41,105 nt of DNA from an uncultured Bacteroidia bacterium (GTDB lineage Bacteria; Bacteroidota; Bacteroidia; Bacteroidales; UBA932): assembly GCA_902778855.1 (NCBI GenBank), contig CACYZM010000016.1, positions 1 to 41,105 of the forward strand. The letters are read 5' to 3'. The notes under the pieces are model-generated. The model worked only from the letters and a program-made list of their open reading frames with translations, was not told the origin of the DNA and ran no database searches. Both the position numbers and the translations under genes were made by a program. This document shows, in pieces, positions 28,055 to 36,198 of this stretch. Positions within the stretch are counted from its first letter, which is position 1; every line of letters starts with the position of its first letter.

Positions 28055-28126
28055 GGCGGGTTCGTCTATCGGCTAGGACGAGAGATTTTCATTCTCTAAA
28101 GAGGAGTTCGACTCTCCTACCCGCTA
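28055..28126 (+). tRNA. tRNA-Glu (anticodon TTC)
   Basis: 72 bases folding as a cloverleaf. Acceptor stem GGCGGGT with ACCCGCT (first pair G-T), D arm GTC..GAC, anticodon stem AGAGA/TCTCT with loop TTTTCAT (anticodon TTC), T arm with TTCGACT loop, discriminator A. CCA is not encoded. rpsT begins 21 bases later with no promoter of its own visible, so the pair may be cut from one transcript. Confidence 0.95.
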
Positions 28127-28147
28127 CGAAATATAAAAATTGAAGTA

Positions 28148-28402
28148 ATGGCAAACCACGCATCCGCAGACAAGCGTTTCCGCCAAAGTGAGAAACGCAG
28201 AGTGCATAACAAGTACTATGCACGCACGACAAGAAACGCCATCAAGGCGATCCGCAATACTACCGACAAGGCCGCAGCCGAGGCTTCCATGCCGAAGGTG
28301 TTCGCCATGATCGACAAACTGGCCAAGATCGACGTCATCCACAAGAACAAGGCCGCCAACCTGAAGAGCGGAATTGCAGTTTACGTGAACAAGCTCGCTT
28401 AA
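28148..28402 (+). CDS. rpsT: 30S ribosomal protein S20
   Basis: 84 residues. S20 binds 16S rRNA in the 30S body. [36 protein letters not shown] is the typical basic N-terminal helix, and the protein ends in [12 protein letters not shown]. Alone apart from the tRNA upstream, with a strong terminator 28 bases after its stop. Confidence 0.95.
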   Translation: MANHASADKRFRQSEKRRVHNKYYARTTRNAIKAIRNTTDKAAAEASMPKVFAMIDKLAKIDVIHKNKAANLKSGIAVYVNKLA

Positions 28403-28430
28403 ATTGCTTTTTTGTCGGACGAAATAGAAA

Positions 28431-28463
28431 AAACTTTCCAACCTTTGTTGGAAAGTTTTTTTT
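28431..28463 (+). terminator. Terminator of tRNA-Glu/rpsT abutting the radC start
   Basis: Perfect 12-bp stem, AAACTTTCCAAC with GTTGGAAAGTTT, loop CTTT, then a T-run to 28463. The radC ATG follows with no gap, so the T-run forms the radC leader. Confidence 0.88.
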
Positions 28464-29153
28464 ATGTCCATGTCCATCAAAACCTGGGATGAGGAAGAAA
28501 GGCCGCGTGAGAAACTGATGGAACAGGGCCCCTCCTCCCTCACGAACACAGAACTGCTAGCCATCCTGCTCCGGTCCGGAACCAGCCGCCAGAGCGCCAT
28601 CGACCTGGCCCGGAGCGTCCTCGCCGCCTGCCAGGGCTCGCTGACTACGCTTGCGCAGGCCGTCCCCGGCCAGCTGACGCGCATCGAAGGCGTCGGCCCG
28701 GCCAAGGCCACCGCCATCCTGGCCGCCTTCGAGCTCTCCCGGCGGCTTGCCGCCGAAATCCCCGACGACGACCTCACCATCCGCACGCCCGAAACGGTCG
28801 TCCGGATGCTGGCGCCCCGCCTCCGCGATCTCCCGCACGAAGAGTGCTGGGTCGTCTACCTCAACCGGCAGGGAAAACTCATCGGCAAAGAGAAAGTGAG
28901 CAGCGGCGGGATGAGCGCCACCATCATCGACATCAAGATCATCGTCAAGAAAGCCGTGGAGCGGCTCGCCAGCGCCCTGATCCTGGTCCACAACCATCCG
29001 TCCGGCAATCCGCAGCCCGGCGGGCAGGACCGCACCCAGACCGAAGCGCTCCGCAAAGCCGCCGCCGTCTTCGACATCGCCCTGACCGACCACGTCATCA
29101 TCGGCCGCAAAAAATATTTCAGTTTTTGCGACGGGGCGGAAAGCCGTTACTGA
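28464..29153 (+). CDS. radC: RadC-family JAB1/MPN domain protein
   Basis: 229 residues. A helix-hairpin-helix part (TRIEGVGPAKATAILAAFEL, about 70-90) precedes the MPN/JAMM metal domain with HNHPSGNPQPGGQD from residue 176. The old link to DNA repair is not well supported, and function is uncertain; a metallo-hydrolase is likely from the motif. The start may also be the ATG at 28470. A terminator lies directly before the gene, and an imperfect -7 box (AACCTTTG) falls in the terminator loop, so it could have its own promoter with a very short leader. Confidence 0.9.
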   Translation: MSMSIKTWDEEERPREKLMEQGPSSLTNTELLAILLRSGTSRQSAIDLARSVLAACQGSLTTLAQAVPGQLTRIEGVGPAKATAILAAFELSRRLAAEIPDDDLTIRTPETVVRMLAPRLRDLPHEECWVVYLNRQGKLIGKEKVSSGGMSATIIDIKIIVKKAVERLASALILVHNHPSGNPQPGGQDRTQTEALRKAAAVFDIALTDHVIIGRKKYFSFCDGAESRY

Positions 29154-29187
29154 TAAAATGACTATCTTTACATAATTATTCGCTGGT

Positions 29188-29811
29188 ATGAAACGTTTGA
29201 TGACCTTATTCTCCGCTCTCCTGCTTGCCTTCGCGGCCTTTGCGCAGACCCCGGAAGAGATCTTCGTACGTATGGAAGCGGTAATCGACCAACACGAAAA
29301 GGAAGGCGTCGTGATGACCGTCGACGCCAAAGTCCCCCTGCTGGGCACATTGAGTTCCAAAGTCTATTCGCTGGGCGACAAGACGCGCGTGGAAGCGAAA
29401 ATGATGGGCTTGCAGCTCATCACCTGGGACGACGGCACGACCGAATGGACCTACAACTCCAAAGCGGACGAAATCGAGATCCAAAGCGTGAACGCCCAGA
29501 GCAGTGAGCCGGAAGGCGATGTAGGCATGTTCGAAGGCCTCACCGACGACTACGACATCACCCTCAAGAAAGAAACGGCCGACACCTGGTATTTCGTCTG
29601 CAAGAAATCCAAGAAGAACACCGACAAAGACGCCCCGAAAACCATCGACCTGGCCATCGCCAAAAACACCTACTATCCCGTCAGCCTGAAGGCTACGGTT
29701 TCCGGCGTGACCATGACCCTGCGCGACATCGCATTCGGCGTGACCGAAAAACAGGTCACCTTCAATCCCAAGGACTATCCCACGGCCAAAATCGTGGACA
29801 AACGGAAATAA
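29188..29811 (+). CDS. LolA-like outer-membrane lipoprotein carrier protein
   Basis: 207 residues with a signal peptide (MKRLMTLFSALLLAFAAFAQ). The rest fits the open-barrel LolA/LppX-like fold: KVPLLGTLSSKVYSLGDKTRVE, then LITWDDGTTEWTYNSKADEIEI with the Trp-rich lid region, and a final FNPKDYPTAKIVDKRK. LolA carries lipoproteins from the inner to the outer membrane through the periplasm. This may be a Bacteroidota LolA or a paralog; assignment is by pattern only. A near -7 box (TATCTTTA) lies upstream, and upp starts 13 bases after its stop. Confidence 0.78.
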   Translation: MKRLMTLFSALLLAFAAFAQTPEEIFVRMEAVIDQHEKEGVVMTVDAKVPLLGTLSSKVYSLGDKTRVEAKMMGLQLITWDDGTTEWTYNSKADEIEIQSVNAQSSEPEGDVGMFEGLTDDYDITLKKETADTWYFVCKKSKKNTDKDAPKTIDLAIAKNTYYPVSLKATVSGVTMTLRDIAFGVTEKQVTFNPKDYPTAKIVDKRK

Positions 29812-29824
29812 GCCTGCATACCCT

Positions 29825-30478
29825 ATGAAAATCATTCCGCTCGGAGAAACCGATTCCCTGCTGGGCCACTATCTGGCACAGCTTCGTGACAAATCCGTCC
29901 AGAAAGACAGCCTGCGCTTCCGCAAGAATCTGGAACGGATCGGTGAGATCTTCGCCTACGAGATCAGCAAGACCCTCGCCTACCAGGAAGTGGAAGTCGA
30001 AACCCCGCTGGGCATCGCCACCAGCCGCGTGCTGGCCGAAGAGCCCGTGCTGGCCACCATCCTGCGCGCCGGTCTGCCGGTCCATCAAGGCCTGCTCAAT
30101 TGCTTCGATCACGCGCAGAACGCCTTCGTCGCCGCCTACCGGAAATACGGCAAGGGGAACGAATGCGAACTGCTGATCGAATACCAGAGCTGTCCGCCCC
30201 TCGAGGGCAAGACGCTCATCATCTCCGACGCGATGATTGCCTCCGGCGCTTCCATGGAGATGACCTACGAAAGCCTGACCTCCTGCGGAGAACCGGCCCA
30301 CACCCACATCGTCTGCCCCGTCGCCTCCCGCGACGGCGTGGAGTATCTCTCCCGGCAGCTCCCTCACAAGCGCGTCACCTTCTGGGTCGGGGCCATCGAC
30401 GAGGAACTCACGAACCACTCCTACATCGTCCCGGGATTGGGCGATGCCGGCAATCTGGCTTTCGGCGAGAAAGACTGA
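29825..30478 (+). CDS. upp: Uracil phosphoribosyltransferase
   Basis: 217 residues. It makes UMP from uracil and PRPP in pyrimidine salvage. The family core EEPVLATILRAGLPVHQGLL is present, with the PRPP loop as IISDAMIASGASMEMTYESL (usual DPMLATG becomes DAMIASG) and the uracil-binding tail YIVPGLGDAGNLAFGEKD. The variant loop fits the Bacteroidota/eukaryote-like branch. It follows the LolA-like gene and converges on miaB with a 5-base gap. Confidence 0.92.
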   Translation: MKIIPLGETDSLLGHYLAQLRDKSVQKDSLRFRKNLERIGEIFAYEISKTLAYQEVEVETPLGIATSRVLAEEPVLATILRAGLPVHQGLLNCFDHAQNAFVAAYRKYGKGNECELLIEYQSCPPLEGKTLIISDAMIASGASMEMTYESLTSCGEPAHTHIVCPVASRDGVEYLSRQLPHKRVTFWVGAIDEELTNHSYIVPGLGDAGNLAFGEKD

Positions 30479-30483
30479 TTATT

Positions 30484-31809
30484 TCAGCCGACGATTTCGC
30501 AACGCAGCGTCGCCGAGGTGCAGGAAAGCACCCGGACGGTGACGTATTCGCCGGCTTTGTGCCCTTCGGCGGGGAAGACGCAGGTCTTGTTCTGGGACGT
30601 GCGGCCCATCAGTTCCGCCGCGGAGCGTTTTGACGGGCCTTCGATCAGCACCTCGTACGTGCGGCCGACGCATTCGCGGTTGATTTCGAGCGAAATCTCA
30701 TTCTGCAGCGCGATGATTTCGTTGAGCCGGGCGGTCTTGACGGCCAAGGGCACGTCGTCGGGATAATGGCGGGACGCCAGCGTGCCCGGACGCTCCGAAT
30801 ACTGGAACATGAACGCACTGTCATAGCGCACGGCGCGGAACAGGGACATCGTGTCGGCGTGGTCGGCATCGGTTTCGCCCGAGAAGCCGGCGATCACGTC
30901 GGTCGTGATGGCGCAGTCCGGCAGGATCTCCCGGATTCGGGCGACCTGCTGCAGATAGTGGGCGCGGGTATATTTGCGCCGCATCTTTTCCAGCATCACA
31001 TCGCTGCCCGACTGGACGGGGAAATGGATGTGCCGGCAGATGTTGGCGTGCCGGGCCATGGCAAAGAGGACGGCGTCGCCGATGTCCTTGGGATGGGACG
31101 TGGCGAAGCGCACGCGGACCCGCGGATTCAGTTCGGCCACCCGCTCCAGCAGGTCGGCGAAGGTCACGCGGCGGGCCGGATCCTCGGGATCGCGCCAGTC
31201 ATAGGAATCGACATTCTGCCCCAGCAGATTGATTTCCTTGTAGCCGGCGGCAATAAGCCCGGCCGCCTCGCGGACGATGCTCTGCGGATCGCGGCTCCGC
31301 TCGGCGCCCCGGACGAAAGGCACGATGCAATAGGAGCACACGTTGTTGCAGCCGCGCATGATGGAGATGAAGGCGCTCACGCCTTCGCGGTCCATCCGCA
31401 CCGGGGTGACGTCGGCATAGGTTTCCTCGTGCGAGAGCAGGGTGTTGATCTGCTTACCTTCCACGGCGACGGCCGCCACCAGCCGCGGGACGTCGCGGTA
31501 GGCGTCGGGGCCGGCCACGAAATCGACGGCCGGGTTGTCGAGCAGTTTCTCCTTCATCCGCTGGGCCATGCAGCCCAGCACGCCGACCACCACGCCGCCG
31601 CGCCGCTTCTTCTCCTGACGGAACACGTCGAGGCGGCCCAGCACGCGCTGCTCGGCATTGTCGCGCACCGAACAGGTATTGATCAGGATCAGGTCGGCCT
31701 GGTCGAGCGTCCCGCACGACCGGTAGCCGGCTTTCTCCAGGATCGAAAGAACGACCTCGCTGTCGTTCACGTTCATCTGGCAGCCGTAGGTCTCGATATA
31801 CACATTCAT
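30484..31809 (-). CDS. miaB: tRNA-2-methylthio-N6-dimethylallyladenosine synthase MiaB
   Basis: 441 residues. MiaB adds the methylthio group to i6A37 in tRNAs that read codons starting with U. The N-terminal cluster domain has YGCQMNVNDSE with further Cys at NTCSVRDNAE and GCMAQRMKE. The radical SAM motif is CNNVCSYC with Cys at about 154, 158 and 161. The C-terminal TRAM domain is present (YEVLIEGPSKR to the end). Full length. Its promoter overlaps that of the divergent LEA-like gene. Confidence 0.96.
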   Translation of the reverse strand: MNVYIETYGCQMNVNDSEVVLSILEKAGYRSCGTLDQADLILINTCSVRDNAEQRVLGRLDVFRQEKKRRGGVVVGVLGCMAQRMKEKLLDNPAVDFVAGPDAYRDVPRLVAAVAVEGKQINTLLSHEETYADVTPVRMDREGVSAFISIMRGCNNVCSYCIVPFVRGAERSRDPQSIVREAAGLIAAGYKEINLLGQNVDSYDWRDPEDPARRVTFADLLERVAELNPRVRVRFATSHPKDIGDAVLFAMARHANICRHIHFPVQSGSDVMLEKMRRKYTRAHYLQQVARIREILPDCAITTDVIAGFSGETDADHADTMSLFRAVRYDSAFMFQYSERPGTLASRHYPDDVPLAVKTARLNEIIALQNEISLEINRECVGRTYEVLIEGPSKRSAAELMGRTSQNKTCVFPAEGHKAGEYVTVRVLSCTSATLRCEIVG

Positions 31810-31828
31810 CTGGGGTAGAATTTCGCAG

Positions 31829-31836
31829 CAAAGATA
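31829..31836 (-). promoter_or_regulatory. -7 box TATCTTTG of miaB
   Basis: Exact TAnnTTTG on the minus strand, 20 bases before the miaB ATG. It forms an inverted pair with the identical plus-strand box at 31845-31852. Confidence 0.6.
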
Positions 31837-31844
31837 ACTTTTTA

Positions 31845-31852
31845 TATCTTTG
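31845..31852 (+). promoter_or_regulatory. -7 box TATCTTTG of the LEA-SPOR-rpoN group
   Basis: Exact TAnnTTTG, 25 bases before the ATG at 31878; TTTC at 31821-31824 could be a -33 element with a 20-base spacer. That places it across the miaB -7 region, so the two promoters should compete. Confidence 0.6.
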
Positions 31853-31877
31853 TAAACGATTACGAAACTGAAAATAG

Positions 31878-32363
31878 ATGAAACGGATTCTCATCTGCCT
31901 CACGCTGGTTCTGCTGGCCGTCGCCTGCAAACCGACGCCCACCCCGGTGATCAGGGACTACCGCATCACCGATGCGGACGGGTTCAGCATCGGTCTCGAC
32001 GGGGTCACCGCCGATATGGTGCTCGAACTCGACGTCGAGAATCCCGCTTCCGTCGACTACACGCTGGAGTCGCTCGACGCCATCCTGTACAAAGGCGTGG
32101 ATACCAACCCGTACGCCAACCTGACCATGCGGGGAACCGCCTCCATCGCCCCCAAGAGCACCGAAACGGTCCCCGTCCCGGTCACCGTCCGGATTCTCCG
32201 CCCGCTCTCCATCCTGGCCACCGGCTTCGACACCGACCTGTCGAAATACGAAGCCGACGTGGATCTGACCATCCGCCGAGGATCCCTCAAAAAACGCATC
32301 CGTCAGGAACGGGTTCCGCTCGACCGGCTCACCGACCTGATCGCCAATCCCGACAAGAAATGA
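31878..32363 (+). CDS. LEA type 2-like lipoprotein
   Basis: 161 residues. The signal MKRILICLTLVLLAVAC ends in a lipobox with Cys at 17. One beta-rich domain follows: VLELDVENPASVDYTLESLDAILYKG with STETVPVPVTVRILRPLSIL, the pattern of LEA-2/WHy domains (also seen in small Bacteroidota lipoproteins). Function unknown. It opens a rightward group with a SPOR protein (ATGA overlap) and rpoN. Confidence 0.7.
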   Translation: MKRILICLTLVLLAVACKPTPTPVIRDYRITDADGFSIGLDGVTADMVLELDVENPASVDYTLESLDAILYKGVDTNPYANLTMRGTASIAPKSTETVPVPVTVRILRPLSILATGFDTDLSKYEADVDLTIRRGSLKKRIRQERVPLDRLTDLIANPDKK

Positions 32364-32836
32364 CCCTGAAATTCCATAGAATCGTCATCCTGGCAGCCGC
32401 CCTGCTTCTCTCGCTCAACGCTTTCGCCCAAAACGCGCCGGTCGACAGCACGATGCTGGGCGCCGACGTCCTGACGCTCATCTCCCAGAAGGGCAAAGGC
32501 AGCGCCACCGTCAACCAGTCCATCGAAATCCGCAACGCGCTCTCGCGCCACATCGTGGCCAACAGCAACAAGAAAATGCAGGGCTACCGCGTCCGCATCT
32601 TCTTCGGCAACGACCGCACCGCCCGCGCGAAATCGGAATCCATCGCCGCCGCCTTCTCGGAGCGCTATCCCAACATCCGCGTCTACCGCAGCCACGTCAG
32701 CCCCTATTTCAAGGTGACGGTGGGTGATTTCCGCACCCACGCCGACGCGCAGCGCTTCGCCACCCGGCTGACGAACAGCGGCGCCTACCAGACCGCCTTC
32801 GTGGTCAAGGAACAAATCAACTATCCCGGCTTCTGA
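32360..32836 (+). CDS. SPOR domain periplasmic protein
   Basis: 158 residues. A signal peptide (ILAAALLLSLNAFAQ) is followed by a short helical part and a SPOR domain at about 75-150: YRVRIFFGNDRTARAKSESIAAAF, then YPNIRVYRSHVSPYFKVTVGDF and ADAQRFATRL. SPOR domains bind peptidoglycan lacking stem peptides and are often found at division sites. Start overlaps the LEA-like stop in an ATGA; the stop overlaps the rpoN start (TGATG). Confidence 0.87.
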   Translation: MTLKFHRIVILAAALLLSLNAFAQNAPVDSTMLGADVLTLISQKGKGSATVNQSIEIRNALSRHIVANSNKKMQGYRVRIFFGNDRTARAKSESIAAAFSERYPNIRVYRSHVSPYFKVTVGDFRTHADAQRFATRLTNSGAYQTAFVVKEQINYPGF

Positions 32837-34242
32837 TGCTCAAGCAGACCCAACAACTCAAGCAGACCCAGAGGCTCTCCCCGCTGCAGATCCAGACCAT
32901 CAAGTTGATCGAACTGCCTGCACCGGAGCTGGAACAGCGTATCCAGAAGGAGCTCGAGGAGAATCCGATCCTTGAGGAAGTCGTGGACGATTCCCCGGAA
33001 GGGGAAGAGAAGAAGAACGTCTCGCTCAGCGAATACAGCGGCAGCGACCCCACGCCGTCGTACAAACTCTACGTCAACAACCAGGGCAAGGACCTCAAGC
33101 CCCAGTACAATACCTTCTCCGTCCGGGAGAGTTTCCACCAGAGCCTCGAGACCCAGCTGGGCTATTGCAAGATCGACGAGCGCCAGCGGCAGATCGCCCA
33201 GTTCATCATCGGCATGATCGACGACGACGGCTACCTGCGCCGCGACCTGGAAGCCCTGGCCGACGACATCTCCTTCCGCCTCGGCATCGAGACCGATGAA
33301 AACGAAGTGGAGGAACTGCTCCACCTCATCCAGGAATTCGACCCGGTCGGCGTCGGCGCCCGCGACCTGCGCGAGTGCCTGCTGCTCCAGCTCGAAGCCA
33401 AGAAGCAGACCGAACCGGTCGAACTGGCCACCCGCATCCTGCGCGACCACTTCACCGAATTCACCAAAAAGCACTACGCGAAAATCACCGCCAAACTGAA
33501 CATCTCGGAAGATCAGCTCAAGGAAGCCGTCACCGAGATCGTGCGGCTCAACCCGCGTCCGGGCGGTCAGATCGACGACTCCTATACCGAGCAGATCCAG
33601 CAGGTCGTTCCCGACTTCCTGGTCGAACTCAAGGACGGCGAGCCCGTGATGTCAATGCCCCGCTTCTCCGTTCCCGAGCTGAAAGTCAACAAACGCTACG
33701 CCGACGTCCTGATGGAAGCCGTGGGCAGCGCCACCCGGGAAAAGAAGGAAGCGGCCACGTTCGTCAAGCAGAAGCTCGATTCGGCCAAATGGTTCATCGA
33801 GGCCATCAAGCAGCGCCACAACACGCTGCAGAACACGATGAACGCCATCATCGACTACCAGCACGACTACTTCATCGACGGCGACGAGACCCGGCTCAAA
33901 CCGATGGTCCTGCGCAACATCGCCGAGAAGACCGGGCTCGACATCTCGACCATCTCGCGCGTGGTCAACTGCAAATACGTGCAGACGCACTTCGGCATCT
34001 ATCCGCTCAAGTATTTCTTCTCGGAAGGCCTGGTGGCCAACGATGGCGAAGAAGTCTCGACCCGCGAGATCAAGACCATCCTGACCGACAGCATCGCCGA
34101 AGAAGACAAGCGCAAACCGCTCACCGACGAAGAACTGGTCGCCGTCCTCGCGGAAAAAGGATACAAAGTAGCCCGTCGCACCGTGGCCAAGTACCGCGAG
34201 CAGCTCAACATCCCCATCGCCCGGCTCCGGAAAGAACTCTAA
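32836..34242 (+). CDS. rpoN: RNA polymerase sigma-54 factor RpoN
   Basis: 468 residues. Sigma-54 directs polymerase to -24/-12 promoters and needs an ATP-driven activator. Region I at the N terminus is Gln/Leu-rich (LKQTQRLSPLQIQTIKLIEL, EENPILEE). The core-binding and helix-turn-helix parts follow, and the RpoN box ARRTVAKYRE is at about 446-455 near the C terminus, so the protein is complete and should read the usual TGGCACG-n4-TTGC sites. It shares a base with the SPOR gene. Perfect and near-perfect sites of this kind are found at 21162 and 15985 in this window. Confidence 0.96.
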   Translation: MLKQTQQLKQTQRLSPLQIQTIKLIELPAPELEQRIQKELEENPILEEVVDDSPEGEEKKNVSLSEYSGSDPTPSYKLYVNNQGKDLKPQYNTFSVRESFHQSLETQLGYCKIDERQRQIAQFIIGMIDDDGYLRRDLEALADDISFRLGIETDENEVEELLHLIQEFDPVGVGARDLRECLLLQLEAKKQTEPVELATRILRDHFTEFTKKHYAKITAKLNISEDQLKEAVTEIVRLNPRPGGQIDDSYTEQIQQVVPDFLVELKDGEPVMSMPRFSVPELKVNKRYADVLMEAVGSATREKKEAATFVKQKLDSAKWFIEAIKQRHNTLQNTMNAIIDYQHDYFIDGDETRLKPMVLRNIAEKTGLDISTISRVVNCKYVQTHFGIYPLKYFFSEGLVANDGEEVSTREIKTILTDSIAEEDKRKPLTDEELVAVLAEKGYKVARRTVAKYREQLNIPIARLRKEL

Positions 34243-34260
34243 CATCCCGACATTTCCGAT

Positions 34261-34668
34261 ATGACCAAAATGAAAACCACCTACCTGGGCGCGTTGCGCT
34301 GCGAAGCGGAGCATCTCGACTCAGGCAGCCGGATCCAGACTGTCGCCCCCAAGGACAACAACGGCGACGGATCCCTTTTCTCCCCCACCGACCTTTTCGC
34401 CACTTCGCTGGGCTGCTGCATGCTGACCATCATGGGTATGACCGCCCGCACCTACGGCTTCTCGATCGACGGCACCACCATCACCACGGAAAAGATCATG
34501 GCCGCCAACCCGCGCCGCGTGGCGGAACTGCATCTGGAAATCAAGTTCCCCGAAGGCAGCGCCTACTCCGACAAGGAGAAGAAGCTCATCGAGAACGCAG
34601 CCAAGACCTGTCCGGTTGCCAACAGCCTGCACCCGGACATCAAGAAGGTCATCGAATTCATCTGGTAA
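34261..34668 (+). CDS. OsmC/Ohr-family protein
   Basis: 135 residues. The family reduces organic hydroperoxides with two Cys. Here the first lies in ATSLGCCMLTIMGM (about residues 57-58) and the second in KTCPVANSL (about 119), at the conserved positions. SPTDLFATSLG is the typical helix start. Start may be the ATG at 34270. It follows rpoN by 18 bases. A short GC hairpin at 34669-34684 without a T-run separates it from the convergent cysS. Confidence 0.88.
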   Translation: MTKMKTTYLGALRCEAEHLDSGSRIQTVAPKDNNGDGSLFSPTDLFATSLGCCMLTIMGMTARTYGFSIDGTTITTEKIMAANPRRVAELHLEIKFPEGSAYSDKEKKLIENAAKTCPVANSLHPDIKKVIEFIW

Positions 34669-34686
34669 GGCCCGCGGGCGGGCCGG

Positions 34687-36162
34687 CTACTCGACCGTCC
34701 ACTCGCACCCGTCCTTGGTGTCCTTGATGCGGACGCCGAGGGCGGCGAGTTCGTCGCGGATCCGGTCGCTGGTCGCCCAGTCCTTGGCGGCTTTGGCCTG
34801 CCGGCGCTGCTCCACGATCATACCGATCAGGCCGTCGACCAGCTTCCCGGAGGAAGCGTCGGCGGCTTCGTCGTGCAGACCCAGGACGTCCTGCAGGACT
34901 TCCGTAAAGAGCGTCTCCAGGATCTTCTTGTCGGCAGCATTGATTTTCAGCGACTTGTCTTTCACGCTATTGACCAGGCGCACCGCGTCGAAGAGCACCG
35001 AGAGGGCGATCGGCGTGTTGAGGTCGTCGCAGAGGGCGTCGTACACGCGGTCGGTCAGCGTGGCTATTTCGGCATTGGGCTGCGCCTGCGGGTCGACGGG
35101 AAGGGACTTCACGTCGCGGGCGGCCTGCAGCATCCGGCGAAGGCCCTTTTCGGCGGCCTGGAGCGCCTCGTTGCTGAAGTCCAGCGGGCTGCGGTAGTGG
35201 GCCTGCAGGATGAAGAAGCGCACGGTCATCGGGCTGTAGGCCTGGTCGAGGACCTGGTTGTTGCCCGTGAACAGTTCGTCGAGCGTGATGAAGTTGCCCA
35301 GCGACTTGCCCATCTTCTGGCCCTTGATGGTGATCATATTGTTGTGCATCCAGTAGTGGACGCCGCCCTGACCGCGGGACGCGGTGTTCTGGGCCAGTTC
35401 GCATTCGTGGTGCGGGAACATCAGGTCCATGCCGCCGCCGTGGATGTCGAACACTTCGCCGAGGTATTTCTCGCTCATCGCCGAGCATTCCAGGTGCCAG
35501 CCGGGGAATCCTTCGCTCCAGGGCGAGGGCCAGTGCATGATGTGCTCAGGCGAGGCTTTCTTCCAGAGGGCGAAGTCGAGGGGCGAGCGCTTGTCGTCCT
35601 GGCCGTCGAGATTGCGGGTTCCTTCGCGGGTTTCCTCCAGGTTGCGGCCGGAGAGGATGCCGTAGTGGTGCTTTTCGTCGTATTTGGCCACGTCGAAGTA
35701 GATGGAGCCGTTGCTCTCGTAGGCATAGCCGGCGTCGAGAATCTTCTTCACGAGGGCGATCTGCTCGATGATGTGGCCGGACGCGCGCGGTTCGATGGAC
35801 GGCGGCAGCACGTTCAGCTTGCGCATCGCATCGTGGTAGCGGATCGTGTAGGTCTGGACGACTTCCATCGGCTCGAGCTGCTCGAGGCGGGCTTTCTTGG
35901 CGATCTTGTCTTCGCCTTCGTCGGCATCGTGCTCAAGGTGCCCCACGTCGGTGATATTGCGCACGTAGCGCACCTTGTAGCCCAGGTTCTGGAACAGGCG
36001 GTACAGCACGTCGTAGGTGATGCCCGGACGGGCGTGGCCCAGGTGGGCGTCGCCGTAGACGGTCGGGCCGCAGACATACAGGCCGACACGGCCGGGATGG
36101 ACCGGTTTGAAAAGTTCCTTCTGGTGCGACAGGGTATTGAAGATATAGTAGGCGCGAGGCAT
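34687..36162 (-). CDS. cysS: Cysteinyl-tRNA synthetase
   Basis: 491 residues, class I. It charges tRNA-Cys. The zinc-bound active site begins with C31 in [16 protein letters not shown] (HIGH as HLGH at 40-43); other zinc ligands are in WHLECSAM and [13 protein letters not shown] is present as KMGKS at 283-287 ([15 protein letters not shown]). Full length with the C-terminal anticodon region. A minus-strand TAATTTTG box lies upstream within the end of the M3 peptidase gene. Confidence 0.96.
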   Translation of the reverse strand: MPRAYYIFNTLSHQKELFKPVHPGRVGLYVCGPTVYGDAHLGHARPGITYDVLYRLFQNLGYKVRYVRNITDVGHLEHDADEGEDKIAKKARLEQLEPMEVVQTYTIRYHDAMRKLNVLPPSIEPRASGHIIEQIALVKKILDAGYAYESNGSIYFDVAKYDEKHHYGILSGRNLEETREGTRNLDGQDDKRSPLDFALWKKASPEHIMHWPSPWSEGFPGWHLECSAMSEKYLGEVFDIHGGGMDLMFPHHECELAQNTASRGQGGVHYWMHNNMITIKGQKMGKSLGNFITLDELFTGNNQVLDQAYSPMTVRFFILQAHYRSPLDFSNEALQAAEKGLRRMLQAARDVKSLPVDPQAQPNAEIATLTDRVYDALCDDLNTPIALSVLFDAVRLVNSVKDKSLKINAADKKILETLFTEVLQDVLGLHDEAADASSGKLVDGLIGMIVEQRRQAKAAKDWATSDRIRDELAALGVRIKDTKDGCEWTVE

Positions 36163-36190
36163 AGTGGCTTGATGTTTAAGCGTTATCTTG

Positions 36191-36198
36191 CAAAATTA
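36191..36198 (-). promoter_or_regulatory. -7 box TAATTTTG upstream of cysS
   Basis: Exact TAnnTTTG on the minus strand, 28 bases before the cysS ATG, overlapping the stop codon of the upstream peptidase gene. No good -33 element was found. Confidence 0.45.

Noticed and set aside
34669-34684. Short hairpin GGCCCG/CGGGCC between the OsmC gene and cysS as a terminator
   Set aside because: Six pairs and no T-run; too weak to call, though something must end these convergent transcripts.
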